From: Hymenobacter jejuensis
GTDB taxonomy: Bacteria; Bacteroidota; Bacteroidia; Cytophagales; Hymenobacteraceae
Reading direction: 5' to 3'
Assembly: GCF_006337165.1 (NCBI RefSeq)
Contig: NZ_CP040896.1
Location: 4,464,001 to 4,528,000, forward strand
DNA length: 64,000 bases
Shown here: piece after piece, positions 44,120 to 53,195 of the stretch
How positions within the stretch are numbered: the first letter of the stretch is position 1
How the letters are laid out: the number at the start of each line of letters is the position of its first letter
Made by a program: the position numbers and the translations under genes
The notes under the pieces: model-generated
What the model was told of the DNA's origin: nothing
What the model saw: the letters and a program-made list of their open reading frames with translations, nothing else
Database searches by the model: none

Positions 44120-45247
44120 TTATTTTGCTTCGTGGAAGACTTTCTGGTATTGCTGTGCGATGGTAACGGGGCTATACGCCGCCCGTACCTGCGGGGCCCG
44201 TTGCTGAAACAGGCGTTTTTGCTCGGCTAGGTTATCCGTGCAAAACTGCATCTGCTCGACGAAGGACTCCGGGTTTTCGGGGTCGCCGACGTAAAGGGCC
44301 TGGCCCAGCGTGACTTCCTTCAGCGATGTGCGCGCCGTAGTGATGGTCGGGATGCCCAGGCCCATGGCTTCCACGGGCGGCATGCCAAAGCCTTCGAATA
44401 GCGAGGGAAACACGAAAAACGAGCACGTTTGCATCAGGTCGGTGAGGCGCTGGTTGTCGATGTAGCCCGTGAAGCTGATGTTTGGGTTTTGGGCCACGGC
44501 CTCGTTGATCTGGCGGTGATAAGCCGAATAATCGCCGCCGATGAGCTTGTCGGCCGTTTGTCCCACGAGCACCAATTGAAAATCAGGGTTTCGGGCGTTG
44601 AAAATTTGAAATGCCTTGAGCAGCGTCAGGATATTCTTGTGGGGGTAATGCGCGGCCAGCGTCAGGATGAAGGGCCGGGCGGGCTGCTCCAAGTCGGGCT
44701 TGAAATACAGTTCAAAGCGCTCGAAATCGATGGGGTTGTGAATGGCCGTGACGCGGTCGGCGTAGCGGGCGCCGTAGCGTTCGAGCACGTCGTTTTTCAC
44801 AAACTCCGAAATGCAGACCACCTTGCGGGCGTGGTAGAGCGAGTGCAGGTGCGCCAGCCGCAGCCACTGGCGCTTGGGGGCAGAAAAAAACTCCGGGTAG
44901 TGCAGGTATTGCAGGTCGTGGAGGGTGGTGAAAAACTTGCGCCGCCGCCCGAAGTTGAAGCCGGTCACGTAGTTAGGGTAGAACACCGCCTCCGCCTTCC
45001 GAACCGACTCCAGCACGAGCGGCGAGATCATTTCGTAGATCCCACGGTTAAACGGCACCTTCACGTACTGCTTGTCTAGCTGAGGGTACTGCGCCTCGAA
45101 ATAATCGCGAAATTGCTCTTGCAGCAGCAGCGTAACGTGGTCAGCAGCCGGCAGGTCGCGGAAGCCTTTGGCCAGGTTGATAAAGAAATTCTCGGCCCCG
45201 CCCACTTTGCCAGGGTAAATAAATAAGCCGGAAAATAGTAGGTTCAT
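44120..45247 (-). CDS. GT4-family glycosyltransferase
   Basis: 375 aa GT-B fold enzyme that transfers a sugar from a nucleotide donor, probably for a surface polysaccharide. N-terminal GKVGGAENFFINLA, a VVCISEFVKNDVLERYG linker, ILTLAAHYPHKNILTLLKAF, and the donor-site block FVFPSLFEGFGMPPVEAMGLGIPTI with the E-x7-E arrangement. No neighbouring polymer genes, so the acceptor is unknown. Confidence 0.9.
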   Translation of the reverse strand: MNLLFSGLFIYPGKVGGAENFFINLAKGFRDLPAADHVTLLLQEQFRDYFEAQYPQLDKQYVKVPFNRGIYEMISPLVLESVRKAEAVFYPNYVTGFNFGRRRKFFTTLHDLQYLHYPEFFSAPKRQWLRLAHLHSLYHARKVVCISEFVKNDVLERYGARYADRVTAIHNPIDFERFELYFKPDLEQPARPFILTLAAHYPHKNILTLLKAFQIFNARNPDFQLVLVGQTADKLIGGDYSAYHRQINEAVAQNPNISFTGYIDNQRLTDLMQTCSFFVFPSLFEGFGMPPVEAMGLGIPTITTARTSLKEVTLGQALYVGDPENPESFVEQMQFCTDNLAEQKRLFQQRAPQVRAAYSPVTIAQQYQKVFHEAK

Positions 45248-45299
45248 GAGTTATGCTATTGCGTAATTAATTGAGCAGCAACTAGTTGTTGAAAAGAAA

Positions 45300-45764
45300 T
45301 TACTGCTCGTCCAGTGGCTTTAGGCGCGGATCGAAGGGGTGGGGCTCCACCGATACGATGCGTAGCCGCACGTGGTCGGGGTGGAGCGGGTTGAGCAGGT
45401 AGTTCCACTCGCTGGGCGCCTGCGCCGACGGAACTTTCAGCAGCCAATAGCGGCCTTCCAGTATCCAGAGGCGCGAGATTTCGGCCAGCTCCTGCGGATA
45501 CGGAATCTCCTGCCAGTTGGCGGGCAGTTCCGCAACCGTGATCTGCCGGACCGAGGCGTCGTCGGGGATTTCCAGCGTGAGGGCGTAGTAGTTCTGGGGC
45601 AGCGACGAGGCGTTGGCCAGCACTTCCAGCTTGGCCAGCGACAGGTGCTCGGAGGTGTACAGAATCTGAGTGCCTTTGGTGTGCCAGCGGGCGGGGGCGT
45701 ACAACCCACCGCTGCCCGATAGATCGCGGATGCGGGCCTGTTTGCCCAAGCGATACAGCAGCAC
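45300..45764 (-). CDS. RES-domain toxin
   Basis: 154 aa toxin of the RES family; characterised members deplete cellular NAD+. The conserved Arg, Glu and Ser positions are visible: YRLGKQARIRDLSG at the start, ARWHTKGTQILYTSEHLSLAKLEVLAN in the first third, and SEWNYLLNPLHPD near the end. The start is GTG at 45764, 3 bp after the stop of the antitoxin gene, so the pair is an operon with the antitoxin first. Confidence 0.9.
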   Translation of the reverse strand: MLLYRLGKQARIRDLSGSGGLYAPARWHTKGTQILYTSEHLSLAKLEVLANASSLPQNYYALTLEIPDDASVRQITVAELPANWQEIPYPQELAEISRLWILEGRYWLLKVPSAQAPSEWNYLLNPLHPDHVRLRIVSVEPHPFDPRLKPLDEQ

Positions 45765-45767
45765 GGC

Positions 45768-46226
45768 TTACGAATACATGCCGTACTCGATGCGAAACAG
45801 CACGGCCAGCACCTGGTCACGCCCGATGGCCGAGCTCAGCAGCGACTTGGGCCGGATGTTGCCCAGGGCCACGTTGGGCGTGGAGAGCCAGTGATTGAAA
45901 TCGTCTTCGTTCTCAAACACTTCCAGGCCTTTGAGCAGCACGCCCGAGAGCTGAATGGTTTTCTCGCCTTCGTCGCGGGTCAGCGGACTTTTGGCCTGTT
46001 CGCGGCGGGCCAGGGTACTTTCCGAAATGTCGAGCACGGCGCTGATTTCCTTGTTGGTGAAGCGCAAATGCTGCTGCAATGCCCGCAGGGCGCGTACCGG
46101 CAAGCCTTTGATGGCCACGGCCAATAAGTCGAGCTCATTGTGCACCGGCTGCGGAATCACGGTGCCGCCGCCCATCAAATCGACCATGTTGGCCACCGGA
46201 GTTTTACGAAGCGCTGTCATTTGCAT
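45768..46226 (-). CDS. Xre/MbcA/ParS-type (DUF2384) antitoxin
   Basis: 152 aa. The N-terminal helix-turn-helix (FTNKEISAVLDISESTLARRE) is followed by the toxin-binding C-terminal domain (VFENEDDFNHWLSTPNVALGNIRPKSLLSSAIGRDQVLAVLFRIEYG), the standard layout for RES antitoxins. It neutralises the toxin and represses the operon. ATGs at 46226 and 46220 are both possible. A perfect 14-bp palindrome directly upstream is the probable operator. Confidence 0.9.
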   Translation of the reverse strand: MQMTALRKTPVANMVDLMGGGTVIPQPVHNELDLLAVAIKGLPVRALRALQQHLRFTNKEISAVLDISESTLARREQAKSPLTRDEGEKTIQLSGVLLKGLEVFENEDDFNHWLSTPNVALGNIRPKSLLSSAIGRDQVLAVLFRIEYGMYS

Positions 46227-46235
46227 AGTTTCAAA

Positions 46236-46249
46236 CCGTCATTTGACGG
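46236..46249. promoter_or_regulatory. probable operator of the RES/Xre pair
   Basis: Perfect palindrome CCGTCATTTGACGG, 10 bp upstream of the antitoxin ATG. On the minus strand a TATATTG -7-like box lies directly upstream of it, so a bound repressor would cover the start of transcription. Confidence 0.65.
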
Positions 46250-46588
46250 CAATATACGCTATGAACGGCGAACGCCCTGCGAAAGATTCCGGGATGGTGA
46301 GTTGCAGGTTATTCAGCGGAGTGGAAAGCATTGTAAGTGAAAAAGAAGGAGTAGCTATAATGTCTGAACTTATGTGTGTAAGTGATTTATAATCAAATAT
46401 TTATATTTAGAAAGCGCGTTGATGTATATCCAATATCTGTAAAAGCTGATTCGCTTCGGAAGTACCGGCGTGGAATATTTGCCATTCGTGCTTTTCGCTG
46501 GTGTTATGCAAGCTTATCCAACCCGGCTGTGACTCGGTGATCGTTACAGAAGGCCGCTTCGACAAGAAATTATGACCTCTTTTACTTC
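46250..46588. other. 339-bp spacer before kptA
   Basis: Divergent region between the antitoxin and kptA genes. It contains copy I of the palindrome; an open plus-strand frame inside it shows no protein features. Confidence 0.4.
46378..46407 (+). repeat. dispersed palindrome, copy I
   Basis: Core TTTATAATCAA at 46386-46396, left arm GTAAGTGA, right arm ATATTTATA. Confidence 0.65.
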
Positions 46589-47134
46589 ATGAATCCCGCC
46601 CAAGCCATTCGCCTTAGCAAATTTCTCAGCCTGCACTTGCGGCATCGGCCCGAAGCGTTGGGCTTGGCCTTGCAGGCCGGGGGCTGGGTAGGAGTGGAGG
46701 AGCTGCTCGCCGCCTGCATCCGCCAAGGGCAGCCCATCAGCCGAGCCCAGCTGGATGAACTGGTGCGGGGAAGTGACAAACAGCGTTTCGCCTACGACGA
46801 AACGGGTACCCGCATTCGCGCCCAACAGGGACACAGCGTAGCGGTAGATTTGCAGCTAACGCCTTCTGAGCCGCCGGCCGAGTTGTATCACGGCACCGTA
46901 GCCGCCGCCATGCCAGCCATTCGGCGCGAAGGCCTGCGCAAAATGAACCGCCACCACGTCCATCTGTCGCCCGACCCAGAAACCGCACGCCGCGTAGGGA
47001 GCCGGCGCGGCAAGCCCGTGGTTTTGGTAGTGGACGCGGCAGGGCTGTACCAAAGTGGAGCTGTCTTTTATGAATCGGGCAACGGCGTGTGGCTGGTGGA
47101 CCAAGTGCCGCCGGAGTTTTTACGAGAAGCGTAG
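46589..47134 (+). CDS. kptA: RNA 2'-phosphotransferase (Tpt1/KptA)
   Basis: 181 aa enzyme that moves an internal 2'-phosphate from RNA to NAD+. Motifs: SKFLSLHLRHRPEALGL at the N terminus (with the H-x-RH active-site histidine and arginine), LYHGTVAAAMPAIRREGL and the MNRHHVHLSPDPETA block, then AVFYESGNGVWLVDQVPPEFL at the end. Bacteria lack the tRNA splicing route that generates its substrate, so the native role here is unknown. Possible substrates are 2'-phosphate ends from RNA repair or NAD-dependent capping of phosphate. Confidence 0.93.
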   Translation: MNPAQAIRLSKFLSLHLRHRPEALGLALQAGGWVGVEELLAACIRQGQPISRAQLDELVRGSDKQRFAYDETGTRIRAQQGHSVAVDLQLTPSEPPAELYHGTVAAAMPAIRREGLRKMNRHHVHLSPDPETARRVGSRRGKPVVLVVDAAGLYQSGAVFYESGNGVWLVDQVPPEFLREA

Positions 47135-47242
47135 TAACCGCCGGCCGAAGGCAAGTATTTGCGGATAGAATCGTTGCTTTGTGGTGCGCCTAGTCGAGCC
47201 TCGACGCGGCGCAGGCATACCATCGCTTTTACTTTACTTCCC

Positions 47243-47953
47243 TTGGACTCACAGGAAATCATTGCGCGTACAGCCGAATTTGTTCGGCAAAAATTTCTTC
47301 ACGAAGGTTCCGGCCACGATTGGGAGCACATTCGGCGCGTGTGGCAAGTGGCTCGCCAACTGGCAGTTAGCACGCCGGGCGCCGATATGGTAGTTACCGA
47401 GCTTGGGGCCTTGCTCCACGACGTAGCCGATTGGAAATTCCATGGCGGCGACGAGGAAGCCGGTCCGCGCGCCGCCCGTGAGTGGTTGAGTGGCCTGGCG
47501 GTAGAGGAAGCCGTGATGCAGCGGGTCGAAGCCATCATCCGGGAGATTTCCTTCAAAGGCCTCGGTGTGCCCACGCCCATGAGCACCCTGGAAGGCGAAC
47601 TCGTGCAGGATGCCGACCGCCTCGATGCCATCGGGGCAATTGGGGTGGCGCGGGCCTTCGCCTACGGCGGGCACAAAGGCCGTCCCTTGCACGACCCCGC
47701 GGTGCCGCCCGTTGCGCACGAGTCGTTTGCGAGCTACAAACAGAATGTAGCGCCTACGATCAATCACTTCTACGAAAAGCTTTTGCACCTGCGCGAGCGC
47801 CTGCACACGCCTGCGGCCCGCGCCGTGGCCGAGGAGCGCCATCGCTTTATGGAAATCTTTCTGGCGCAATTCCTGCGTGAATGGAGCAGCGAGGACGTAG
47901 GTGCGGGGGCTGATTATCAGCCCACCTTCACCACTACCGGCGAGGCCAAGTAA
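47243..47953 (+). CDS. HD-domain phosphohydrolase (YedJ-like)
   Basis: 236 aa from the TTG at 47243. Metal-binding HD motif residues: SGHDWEHIRRVW (HxxxH), ALLHDVADWKF (HD), and LVQDADRLDAIGAIGVARAF (D). This set matches YedJ-type metal phosphohydrolases; the substrate is unknown, probably a nucleotide. The frame is open back to a TTG at 47159, but that position lies in a likely promoter (TATTTG at 47155), so the shorter start is preferred. No ATG is available. Confidence 0.88.
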   Translation: MDSQEIIARTAEFVRQKFLHEGSGHDWEHIRRVWQVARQLAVSTPGADMVVTELGALLHDVADWKFHGGDEEAGPRAAREWLSGLAVEEAVMQRVEAIIREISFKGLGVPTPMSTLEGELVQDADRLDAIGAIGVARAFAYGGHKGRPLHDPAVPPVAHESFASYKQNVAPTINHFYEKLLHLRERLHTPAARAVAEERHRFMEIFLAQFLREWSSEDVGAGADYQPTFTTTGEAK

Positions 47954-47984
47954 AAACCACTACACGCTGCTAGCGAAGAGCTAG

Positions 47985-47996
47985 TACTTTTGAAGG
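47985..47996 (+). promoter_or_regulatory. -7 box directly before a lipoprotein gene
   Basis: Perfect TAnnTTTG box (TACTTTTG) at 47985-47992, with the ATG 4 bp later. A normally placed start of transcription would fall at or inside the ATG, giving a leaderless message. No clear -33 element. Confidence 0.45.
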
Positions 47997-48239
47997 ATGA
48001 AATCACGCTTACTTTTTACCCGGCTTGGGCTGCCGCTGATGTTGCTTCTGACGGTGGCTTCGTGCCGCACCTGTCCGATTGCTTCCTGTCACACGCGCAA
48101 GGTGCATTTACACGACGGCACCAAGTATCACGGGCAACCGTGGTTCAAAAAACAGAACCCCGCAATTGGCGAAAAGATTAAGGTACACAAGCAGGAAACC
48201 GGCCGGCACAAGAACGATAAAAGCAAGGGCCTGAAGTAG
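47997..48239 (+). CDS. small lipoprotein
   Basis: 80 aa. Signal sequence MKSRLLFTRLGLPLMLLLTV followed by the lipobox VASC; the mature part begins with the lipid-modified Cys, then RTCPIASCHTRKVHLHDGTK and a basic, Lys-rich tail. Three more cysteines and histidines (CPIASCH) could bind a metal. It resembles a small lipoprotein common in Hymenobacter relatives; function unknown. Confidence 0.75.
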   Translation: MKSRLLFTRLGLPLMLLLTVASCRTCPIASCHTRKVHLHDGTKYHGQPWFKKQNPAIGEKIKVHKQETGRHKNDKSKGLK

Positions 48240-48363
48240 CCTAAAGCGGGCGAAATACTAGGTAAAACGGGCTTTTTTGCGTATCTTGCAGGCTTAACGT
48301 AGTACTCATTCACCGGCGCCGGAACGGCCCTTTCGGGGGCCGCCGGCCGACTCATTTGTCCCT

Positions 48364-50925
48364 ATGGCGGAAGGCGAAAAGATCATTCCGATTAACATTG
48401 AAGACGAGATGCGTGGGGCTTACATCGATTACTCGATGTCGGTTATCATCTCCCGAGCTTTACCCGACGTACGCGATGGTTTGAAACCCGTACACCGGCG
48501 CGTGCTGTATGGCATGAGCGAGCTGGGCGTCTCTTACAACAAATCCTATAAAAAAAGTGCTCGTATCGTGGGCGAAGTGCTGGGTAAATATCACCCACAC
48601 GGCGACTCCTCCGTGTACGATACCATGGTGCGCATGGCCCAGGATTGGAGCTTGCGCTACCCGCTGGTAGATGGGCAGGGTAACTTTGGCTCGATCGACG
48701 GCGACTCGCCGGCAGCCATGCGTTACACCGAAGCCCGCCTGAAGCGGTTGGCCGACGAGCTGCTGGGCGACCTGGACAAGGAAACGGTTGATTTTCAGCC
48801 CAACTTCGACGACTCGCTGGAAGAGCCCAGCGTAATGCCGGCCAAATTCCCGAATCTACTGGTCAACGGCACGTCGGGTATTGCCGTGGGTATGGCGACC
48901 AACATGGCGCCGCACAACCTGACGGAAGTTGTGGATGGCATCATTGCCTACCTCGAAAACCCGGAAATCACCATTCCGGAGCTGATGGAGCACATCCTGG
49001 CCCCGGACTTTCCGACCGGTGGCACGATTTACGGCTACGAAGGCGTAAAACAGGCGTTCGAAACCGGCCGCGGCCGCATTGTGGTGCGGGCCAAGGCGCA
49101 GTTTGAGACCTTGCCTTCGGGCAAAGAGCAGATCATCATCACCGAGATTCCCTACATGGTGAACAAGGCGTCGATGATCGAAAAGACGGCTGCCCTCATC
49201 AACGAAAAGCGGATCGAAGGCATCGCCGACTTGCGCGACGAGTCGGACCGCGACGGTATGCGCATCGTGTACGATCTGAAGCGCGACGCCATGCCCAACG
49301 TGGTGCTCAACCAGCTTTATAAGTACACCCAGCTGCAAAGCAGCTTCGGCGTCAACAACGTGGCGCTCGTCAAGGGCCGGCCCCTGACGTTGAACCTGCG
49401 CGAGCTAATCGTGTACTTTGTCGAGCATCGTGCCGAGGTGATCATTCGCCGTACGCGTTTCGAGTTGGCTGAGGCACAAAAGCGGGCTCACATTCTGGAG
49501 GGCCTTCTCATTGCCCTCGATCATCTCGACGAGGTGATCTCCTTGATTCGCGGTTCGAAAGATCCGGAAGTGGCTCGTGCTGAGTTGATTGCGCGTTTTG
49601 CCCTGAGTGAAGTGCAGGCTCGTGCTATCCTCGACATGCGTTTGCAGCGGCTTACGGGCCTGGAGCGTGATAAGATTGTAAAGGAATACGAGGAGCTGAT
49701 GCGCCTGATCGACCACCTGAACGCTGTATTGGCGTCGGACGAGTTGCAGCGGCAGATCATCAAAGATGAGCTCATCGACATTCGGGAACGCTACGGCGAT
49801 GCCCGCCGTACCGGTATCGAGTATGCCGGCGGCGACTTCTCGATGGAGGACATGATTGCCGACGAGAGCATGGTAATCACGATCTCCAACGAAGGCTACA
49901 TCAAGCGCACCCCCCTCGACGAGTACCGGGCCCAAGGCCGCGGGGGGGTTGGCGCACGCGGCGCAGCCTCCAAGCAGGATGACTTTACGGAACACCTGTT
50001 CGTGGCCACCACGCACGAATACCTCTTGTTCTTCACTGAACTTGGTCGCGTATTCTGGCTGAAAGTGTACGAAGTGCCAGAAGGAGGGAAGAACGCCAAA
50101 GGCCGTCCTATCCAAAACCTGATCGAAATTCCGCGTGAAGACGCTGTTCGTAGTGTGCTGAATGTCAGAGGGTTGCGTGATCCTGATTATCTGGAGAATA
50201 CGTTCTTGATGTTCTGCACCGAACAGGGCACGGTAAAGAAAACGCCGTTGGAAGCGTATTCACGTCCGCGGGCGGCGGGTATCAATGCCATCACCATCAA
50301 CGAAGGCGACCGGCTGCTCGACGTACAGCTCACCACTGGCAACAGCGAAGTGGTGGTAGCGTTGCGTTCGGGTCGGGCAGTGCGTTTCTCCGAAAGCAAA
50401 GTGCGCTCGATGGGTCGCAATGCAGCCGGGGTTCGCGGTATTTCGCTTTCTGACGAAAAGGACCGCGTAGTGGGCATGGTCTGCATTTCTGATTCGTCGC
50501 AGGAGCTGTTGGTGGTATCGGAAAACGGCTATGGCAAGCGCTCGGAGCTGGAAGAATACCGTGTGACCAACCGGGGCGGCAAAGGGGTTCGGGCCATGAA
50601 GATCACCGAAAAAACCGGTGCGTTGGTTACAATTAAGGACGTCAACGATACGGACGACCTGATGATCATCAACAAATCGGGAATCACCATCCGCCTGCGC
50701 GTAGCCGATCTGCGCACAATTGGCCGGGCCACGCAAGGGGTGCGGTTGCTCAAGATCAACGAAGGCGACGAGATCTCGTCGGTTGCGAAAGTCGCGGCCG
50801 ATGAAAAAGAAGCCGAGGCCGAACTCAACGGCAATGGCAATCCGGACGGGGAGGGGCCAGTGGTAGACGTCGCCGCCGATGATCTGGCCGCCTTAACCGA
50901 TCCAGAGACCCTTAGCGCAAATTAA
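48364..50925 (+). CDS. gyrA: DNA gyrase subunit A
   Basis: 853 aa. Introduces negative supercoils with GyrB. The N-terminal breakage-reunion domain has the active-site tyrosine at 121 (AAMRYTEARL) and the quinolone-resistance region HPHGDSSVYDTMVRM, with Ser82 and Asp86 at the positions equivalent to E. coli Ser83 and Asp87, i.e. wild-type. The C-terminal beta-pinwheel has a GyrA box-like NRGGKGVRAM, and an acidic tail follows (EAEAELNGNGNPDGEGPV). The gene is preceded by TATCTTG at 48280. Confidence 0.96.
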   Translation: MAEGEKIIPINIEDEMRGAYIDYSMSVIISRALPDVRDGLKPVHRRVLYGMSELGVSYNKSYKKSARIVGEVLGKYHPHGDSSVYDTMVRMAQDWSLRYPLVDGQGNFGSIDGDSPAAMRYTEARLKRLADELLGDLDKETVDFQPNFDDSLEEPSVMPAKFPNLLVNGTSGIAVGMATNMAPHNLTEVVDGIIAYLENPEITIPELMEHILAPDFPTGGTIYGYEGVKQAFETGRGRIVVRAKAQFETLPSGKEQIIITEIPYMVNKASMIEKTAALINEKRIEGIADLRDESDRDGMRIVYDLKRDAMPNVVLNQLYKYTQLQSSFGVNNVALVKGRPLTLNLRELIVYFVEHRAEVIIRRTRFELAEAQKRAHILEGLLIALDHLDEVISLIRGSKDPEVARAELIARFALSEVQARAILDMRLQRLTGLERDKIVKEYEELMRLIDHLNAVLASDELQRQIIKDELIDIRERYGDARRTGIEYAGGDFSMEDMIADESMVITISNEGYIKRTPLDEYRAQGRGGVGARGAASKQDDFTEHLFVATTHEYLLFFTELGRVFWLKVYEVPEGGKNAKGRPIQNLIEIPREDAVRSVLNVRGLRDPDYLENTFLMFCTEQGTVKKTPLEAYSRPRAAGINAITINEGDRLLDVQLTTGNSEVVVALRSGRAVRFSESKVRSMGRNAAGVRGISLSDEKDRVVGMVCISDSSQELLVVSENGYGKRSELEEYRVTNRGGKGVRAMKITEKTGALVTIKDVNDTDDLMIINKSGITIRLRVADLRTIGRATQGVRLLKINEGDEISSVAKVAADEKEAEAELNGNGNPDGEGPVVDVAADDLAALTDPETLSAN

Positions 50926-51014
50926 TTTCCACGGCAGAACTCGATTTCGGGTTCTGCCGTTTGCGTAGCAATTCCTTCCTTTCACTCACCCTACTTATTC
51001 TTCAGCAAAAACCT

Positions 51015-52154
51015 ATGAAGAAGATTTTTCTGACGCTCGTGGCTGCTGCCGCGCTGCATACCGCTTCGGCGCAGAACTCGGCAGTAACTAATGCCATTCT
51101 GTTCCAGAAACAAGGCACGCTCGACAAGGCTCGCACCGAGATCGACAAGGCCATCACCAACGAGAAAACCTCGGGCAAAGCCAAGACTTGGTATACCCGG
51201 GGCGATGTGTATCAGGGCATGGTGGATAGCCCTATATATGGTAAAGCACTTCAGCCAGGCGAAGGCACTAAAATTGCCTTTGAATCCTATCAGAAGGCCA
51301 TTCAAATAGACGGGAAAGACGGGGAGTACGGCAAATTGGCTACTGCCAAGCTGGACAACCTGTACGGCGCGGCGCTGAACGCTGGCGTGGAGAACTACAA
51401 CGGCAAAAACTACGGCGAGGCCCTAAAAGCTTACCAGATGGCGCAGCAAATCCGGCCGGCCGACACTACCGCGTATTTGTACGCGGCTTATGCTGCTGAA
51501 GCCAACCAGGATTTTGCCTCGGCCAAAAGCAACTATTCGAAGCTGATGGCCCTGAATTACAAGTCGCCACAGGTGTACGGCCGGTTGTTGCAGATCGCGC
51601 GTCAGGAAAAGAACGATGCCGAAGCCAAGCAAATCATTCAGCAGGCATTGCAGGCATATCCCAACAACAAAGCCTTTTTGTTGGAAGACCTGAACATGGA
51701 CCTGACGGCGGGTCGTGGCAAGGATGCTATTGACAAAATCAACCGCGCCATTGCTGCTGACCCCACCAATTCCAACTTGTACGCGGTGTTGGGTTCGATC
51801 TATGACCAAAACAAGCAACCCGACCAAGCGCTCGCTGCGTACCGGAAAGCAGTTGAGATCGATCCGAACAACTTTGATGCGCAGTTCAACCTTGGCGTGT
51901 ACAACTACAACAAGGCCGCCGATGCGTATACCAAAGCCAGCAAGATGGATTTGGCTTCGTACCAGAAGTCCGGCAAGAAGCTGGAAGCCGACGGCAAGAA
52001 ATACTTCCAGGATTCGGTGCCGTATTTCGAGAAAGCGCTCCAGCTTCAGCCAAACGATCGTGCCACGATCAGTTCGTTGCAGAAAGTGTATTTCCGCTTG
52101 GGTCGCACAGCCGATGCCGACAAGATGAACGCCAAGCTCAGCGCACTTAAATAA
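51015..52154 (+). CDS. exported tetratricopeptide repeat protein
   Basis: 379 aa with signal peptide MKKIFLTLVAAAALHTASAQ. About eight TPR-like units follow; clear ones are KAWYTRGDVYQG-like in the first third, YGEALKAYQMAQQIRPADTTAYLYAAYAAE, LYAVLGSIYDQNKQPDQALAAYRKAVEIDP and ATISSLQKVYFRLGRTADADKMNAKLSAL. It is a periplasmic scaffold; partner unknown. It lies 90 bp after gyrA and ends in a terminator. The frame opens earlier at 50961, but the signal peptide fixes the start. Confidence 0.88.
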   Translation: MKKIFLTLVAAAALHTASAQNSAVTNAILFQKQGTLDKARTEIDKAITNEKTSGKAKTWYTRGDVYQGMVDSPIYGKALQPGEGTKIAFESYQKAIQIDGKDGEYGKLATAKLDNLYGAALNAGVENYNGKNYGEALKAYQMAQQIRPADTTAYLYAAYAAEANQDFASAKSNYSKLMALNYKSPQVYGRLLQIARQEKNDAEAKQIIQQALQAYPNNKAFLLEDLNMDLTAGRGKDAIDKINRAIAADPTNSNLYAVLGSIYDQNKQPDQALAAYRKAVEIDPNNFDAQFNLGVYNYNKAADAYTKASKMDLASYQKSGKKLEADGKKYFQDSVPYFEKALQLQPNDRATISSLQKVYFRLGRTADADKMNAKLSALK

Positions 52155-52194
52155 ATTAGTGCGATAACCCTGTGAAAGCGGGGGAGTATAAAAC

Positions 52195-52235
52195 CCAAGA
52201 AATAGCCCGAATTCGTTGTTCGGGCTATTTCTTGG
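52195..52235. terminator. intrinsic terminator after the TPR gene
   Basis: Perfect 17-bp arms (52195-52211 and 52219-52235), loop TTCGTTG. The stem contains GCCCGAA/TTCGGGC and an AAGAAAT/ATTTCTT base; T-run is internal to the stem. Confidence 0.82.
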
Positions 52236-53064
52236 AAACTCTACTTAACATAATATAAATTATAAGACAAATGACTTTGTTCAATTTGTTCAAATTGCGG
52301 TGGTCTCCACGCTTTGCATATATGCTTTAAGCAATTTTAAGCTACTAGGAAGCATGACAAGTCCCTGTGTTTCCACGTGTCTTAAAGCAGTTGAAATTCG
52401 GCTCGTTATAAATCGGAAATCACAGAATCTAGAGCAGTTAAACCTAGACATGTAAGATGGTTAAGTGCGCGCCACCGATTGTTGCATTATGTAATTCCTG
52501 CTGGTTTGCAAAGATGGTTTCGTTAAAGTGCTCATCATCTCGTCAAAGCTTTTTGTTGCATTATCACATCATCAATGCCTAGTGGCCACGCTGAGTCAGA
52601 AGTCGAAGCGGCAACTGGTGTGCTTGGGCAATACAGACGGCTGCGTTAGATAAGTATTCATTGTTGGACCGCCCATGGCATGTATGTGTCCTTGCAGCGC
52701 TATAATTCCATGTCGTGACCTCGGCGGTTAGTAGAAATTTCACGAAGTTAGCTCTGTATTGGTTAGAAAACACTCTGGCGCTTTGGGTTCCCTCCTGTCT
52801 ATCAGAATCAGAAACTTTGCCGTGAACTTTCATTCTCCTGTATTTACTGCCTTCTAGCCGCACTTGTATATATAAAGGCAAAAGTTCTATAAGAATCGAG
52901 ATGTGTCGCCAGTGGTGTTGCAGACGGCATTAAAATCACTCAAAGCCCCTACTGCTTGCCCCAGGCGCCCGACTGTATGGGTAGTATTATCTTTTAGGTA
53001 ATTAGTAATTGATATTGTAGTACAATTAAATGATGTGTTAAAAAAGTATAGTTACGTATATAAT
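52236..53064. other. 829-bp AT-rich interval
   Basis: Markedly AT-rich compared with flanking genes. A 100-codon minus-strand frame (52579-52881) has no recognised family; its start MPLYIQVRLEGSKYRRMKVH vaguely resembles the arm domain of Bacteroidota integrases, but I do not rely on that. A half-copy of the dispersed palindrome (AGTAATTGATA) lies near 53004-53014. Confidence 0.4.
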
Positions 53065-53113
53065 AGTACAAAAAAGCATATATAATAATAAGTATTTTGT
53101 ACTTTTTTGTACT
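53065..53113. promoter_or_regulatory. repeated TTTGTAC sites before the unknown gene
   Basis: AGTACAAAAAAG (53065-53076) and its reverse complement CTTTTTTGTACT (53102-53113) form a 12-bp perfect inverted repeat with 25 bp between the arms. The right arm overlaps a tandem TTTTGTAC-TTTTTTGTAC. Candidate operator about 85-130 bp before the start at 53196. Confidence 0.5.
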
Positions 53114-53195
53114 TTATGCTACTAATGTATGCTTGTTGTTTATATACTTGTTGCTCTTTATTTCGTATATACCCACAAGACATTCTCCTAATAAT

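Noticed and set aside
52579..52881. Possible integrase arm-domain ORF in the AT-rich patch
   Set aside because: Only a vague resemblance in the first 20 residues, no core-binding or catalytic domain follows; not strong enough for a call.
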